DNA from: Acidobacteriota bacterium
GTDB taxonomy: Bacteria > Acidobacteriota > Terriglobia > Acidiferrales > UBA7541
Direction of reading: 5' to 3'
Assembly: GCA_003161495.1 (NCBI GenBank)
Contig: PMOP01000067.1
Location: 1,428 to 10,236 of the forward strand
Length of the DNA stretch: 8,809 nt
The position numbers and the translations under genes were made by a program. The notes beneath the pieces were generated by a model that was not told the DNA's origin, searched no databases, and worked only from the letters and a program-made list of their open reading frames with translations. Positions 7,494-8,809 of the stretch are shown here, piece after piece; positions within the stretch are counted from its first letter, which is position 1, and each line of letters opens with the position of its first letter.

Positions 7494-7716
7494 GTCTGAC
7501 AAACGGTATTTTAAAGCAAGGACCGCGGCGGACCTTGATGAAGAGATACGAAATATTTTTGCTTTGGAACTTCTGCGACGCGGTAACGAGGAATGCAGAA
7601 CTTTGTATGTGGACTATCAAAACGAAGACGTAAAAAAGGCTTCTCTAATTCCCCAGATAATAGCGTATGGAATAAATGTTGTTTGGCGTAAACACGCCCA
7701 ATCAAATCCAAAATAA
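7492..7716 (+). CDS. Small hypothetical protein (74 aa)
   Basis: I do not recognise this protein. From the TTG at 7492 it has 74 residues: a charged N-terminal half likely to be helical (AADLDEEIRNIFALELLRRG), then a Tyr-rich strand-like part (RTLYVDYQ) and a basic end (VWRKHAQSNPK). There is no signal peptide or membrane segment, so it should be cytoplasmic. The TTG is chosen because AAAGGAGG lies 5 bases upstream; an in-frame GTG at 7465 would put that site inside the gene. Codon use is AT-richer than in sthA or pheA, like the orphan frame just upstream, so both may belong to the same accessory patch. The strong ribosome site is the main evidence that it is real. Confidence 0.5.
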   Translation: MSDKRYFKARTAADLDEEIRNIFALELLRRGNEECRTLYVDYQNEDVKKASLIPQIIAYGINVVWRKHAQSNPK

Positions 7717-7730
7717 GCCGCTACCAGATT

Positions 7731-7750
7731 TATGCAAAGTTATGCAAAGT
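7731..7750. repeat. Tandem 10-bp direct repeat upstream of pheA
   Basis: TATGCAAAGT occurs twice back to back with no mismatch, ending right at the candidate -35 hexamer of pheA. Ten-base phasing puts both copies on the same face of the helix, as for an activator or repressor site. A replication slippage duplication would look the same. Confidence 0.45.
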
Positions 7751-7778
7751 TTGACTGACTGCTTCGCGCCCTGATAAG
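7751..7778 (+). promoter_or_regulatory. Candidate promoter for pheA
   Basis: TTGACT (7751-7756, 5 of 6 to consensus) and GATAAG (7773-7778, 4 of 6) are 16 bases apart. Transcription would start near 7785, giving a leader of about 45 bases. The tandem repeat abuts the -35, and the -10 overlaps the left arm of the dyad at 7777-7818. Confidence 0.4.
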
Positions 7779-7818
7779 TTTGTGTGCTTATGCCGGGTCG
7801 CGAAAAAGCGCACAAACT
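7777..7818 (+). promoter_or_regulatory. Dyad or hairpin in the pheA leader
   Basis: AGTTTGTGTGC (7777-7787) pairs with GCGCACAAACT (7808-7818) over 11 bp with one G-U pair; the outer 8 bp are perfect. The loop is 20 bases. It ends 12 bases before the pheA ATG. As RNA it could affect translation; as DNA it could be an operator covering the -10. If transcription begins near 7785 the left arm would be mostly lost, so the RNA model needs an upstream start. Confidence 0.35.
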
Positions 7819-7830
7819 AATCTGTGGATC

Positions 7831-8673
7831 ATGGGAATGATTGTCCCTCCCTCTTCCCGTATCGCCTTCCAAGGCGAGCGCGGCGCATTCAGCGAAGAAG
7901 CCGCCGTCAAACTCCTCGGCGAAGATATCCAACTCATTGCGCGGACCACGTTCGAGGCGCTGTACGCGAGCATCGAGGACGGCGTCGCCGACTACATTCT
8001 CGCGCCGATTGAAAACAGTCTCGCCGGTTCCGTGCATCGTTCCTATGATTTGCTGATTTCCAGCGGCCTGCACATTCATGCCGAAGTCGTTATTCCGATC
8101 GCGCACAACCTGATCGGCGTTCCAGGCGCGACGTTTGAACACATCACCCAGGTTTCTTCGCACCCGGTCGCGCTCGCTCAGTGCGAGCGATTTTTCGCGA
8201 GCCACCCATCGATCAAGCGCGTGGCGACCGATGACACGGCGGGAAGCGTTCGCGAAGTGATGGACGCGGGCGATCCTGCAAAGGCCGGAATTGCCAGCAA
8301 GCGCGCCGCAAAGGTTTACGGCGGCGCGATTCTGCGCGAGCACCTTGAAGATCATCCGGAAAATTACACGCGCTTCCTGTTGCTCGCAACTTCGGCGGAT
8401 GTCGCGGAAAACGCGGACAAACTTTCGCTGGTGCTGCACCTTGCGCACAAGCCGGGATCGCTGTGTTCCGCGCTGAACGCATTCGCGCGCCGCAACTTAA
8501 ATTTGCTGAAAATCGAGAGCCGCCCCATTCCCGGCACGCCGTGGAGTTACTGTTTCTATCTCGACCTCCAGGCCTCGCTGAAAAATCCGGAAACGCTTGC
8601 GGCTCTGCAAGAACTAAACGAATTTGCCGATTCCGTAAAAATTCTTGGGTGCTACCCGCAAGCAAAGGTTTAA
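7831..8673 (+). CDS. pheA: Prephenate dehydratase with ACT domain
   Basis: Cytoplasmic enzyme that converts prephenate to phenylpyruvate with loss of water and CO2, the committed step to phenylalanine. It has 280 residues, the usual size for the monofunctional form; no chorismate mutase domain is present. Catalytic-domain signatures are RIAFQGERGAFSEEAA (10-25), APIENSLAGSV (58-68), DDTAGS (134-139) and the active-site NYTRF with T180-R181-F182. The C-terminal ACT domain (about 195-275) carries ESRP (229-232), which binds phenylalanine for feedback inhibition. The other effector motif, usually GALV, reads GSLC here (209-212). The start is uncertain between the ATGs at 7831 and 7837; neither has a strong Shine-Dalgarno. 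The frame extends to a TTG at 7780, but the extra residues are not family-like. Regulation is likely through the ACT domain and perhaps the leader dyad. Confidence 0.95.
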   Translation: MGMIVPPSSRIAFQGERGAFSEEAAVKLLGEDIQLIARTTFEALYASIEDGVADYILAPIENSLAGSVHRSYDLLISSGLHIHAEVVIPIAHNLIGVPGATFEHITQVSSHPVALAQCERFFASHPSIKRVATDDTAGSVREVMDAGDPAKAGIASKRAAKVYGGAILREHLEDHPENYTRFLLLATSADVAENADKLSLVLHLAHKPGSLCSALNAFARRNLNLLKIESRPIPGTPWSYCFYLDLQASLKNPETLAALQELNEFADSVKILGCYPQAKV

Positions 8674-8701
8674 ACTATTCGTCGCGGATGGCCCCCAGTA
8701 G

Positions 8702-8719
8702 CACAGGCTTCAGCCTGTG
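8702..8719. terminator. Hairpin after pheA, repeat-like; possible terminator
   Basis: CACAGGC, loop TTCA, GCCTGTG: a perfect 7-bp stem starting 28 bases after the pheA stop. It is followed by ATTTTGG, a short and imperfect T run, so termination is possible but not strong. The sequence GTAGCACAGGCTTCAGCC also resembles a second hairpin near the window end, which suggests a dispersed intergenic repeat rather than a dedicated terminator. Confidence 0.5.
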
Positions 8720-8747
8720 GATTTTGGTCCATGCAATAACGCAAGCG

Positions 8748-8791
8748 CACGGGCAACAATGCCAGTATGGCAATCCTGGCACCAGCCCGTG
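8748..8791. repeat. Nested inverted repeat
   Basis: Outer arms CACGGGC (8748-8754) and GCCCGTG (8785-8791) enclose a second perfect inverted repeat, TGCCA (8760-8764) and TGGCA (8768-8772) with a 3-base loop. It lies between two TTCA-loop hairpins, as expected for a composite palindromic intergenic element. No coding frame crosses it convincingly. Confidence 0.4.
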
Positions 8792-8796
8792 TAGCG

Positions 8797-8809
8797 CTCG
8801 CCTTCAGGC
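8797..8809. repeat. Second TTCA-loop hairpin, cut by the window end
   Basis: The window ends in CTCGCCTTCAGGC: GCC, loop TTCA, GGC, with the right arm cut off. It follows GTAGC, as does the hairpin at 8702-8719 (GTAGCAC versus GTAGCGC), so the two look like members of one repeat family. Confidence 0.4.

Noticed and set aside
7780..7830. Extended pheA start at TTG 7780
   Set aside because: The 17 extra residues do not match the family, have no ribosome site and lie within the promoter and dyad region.
7702..8448. Minus-strand open frame of 248 codons
   Set aside because: Antisense to pheA, whose catalytic motifs are unmistakable. The antisense product is Arg-rich with no recognisable features.

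Overview
The window looks like chromosomal DNA of a free-living Gram-negative bacterium. An inner-membrane RND pump, a lipobox lipoprotein and a Tat-type export signal support this. My best guess is a soil Acidobacteriota or close relative. That rests on the style of the lipoprotein and of the transhydrogenase and on the short hairpin repeats at the right end; it is inference, with no search behind it. No RNA gene, CRISPR array, transposase or phage gene is visible.

Layout. (1) Positions 1-3312, minus strand: a small lipoprotein gene with a Met/His-rich tail is followed, in the direction of transcription, by an MdtB/MdtC-type RND multidrug efflux pump that runs off the left edge (925 residues visible). 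(2) 3313-3738: a divergent gap that must hold the promoters for both directions. (3) 3739-5124, plus strand: sthA, soluble NAD(P) transhydrogenase, intact. (4) 5125-7830: a looser, accessory-looking stretch. It holds a secreted protein of unknown function, a Tat-exported amidohydrolase of the dihydroorotase-like deacetylase family with a complete set of metal ligands, an orphan reading frame with no start codon, and a 74-residue hypothetical gene whose Shine-Dalgarno lies in a perfect 14-bp palindrome. (5) 7831-8673, plus strand: pheA, monofunctional prephenate dehydratase with a C-terminal ACT domain. Upstream of it lie a tandem 10-bp repeat, a promoter-like pair and an 11-bp dyad. (6) 8674-8809: a cluster of short hairpins with TTCA loops, probably a dispersed intergenic repeat family, the first of which could also end pheA transcription.

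The genes do not form one pathway. The pump and lipoprotein may share an envelope-stress or export role. sthA balances NADH and NADPH pools, and pheA commits prephenate to phenylalanine. The amidohydrolase and the small unknown genes look like accessory cargo between these core genes. I found no convincing new multi-gene system. The items most worth a second look are the pheA leader, the palindromic ribosome-binding site with the orphan frame beside it, the Met/His tail, and the terminal hairpin cluster.
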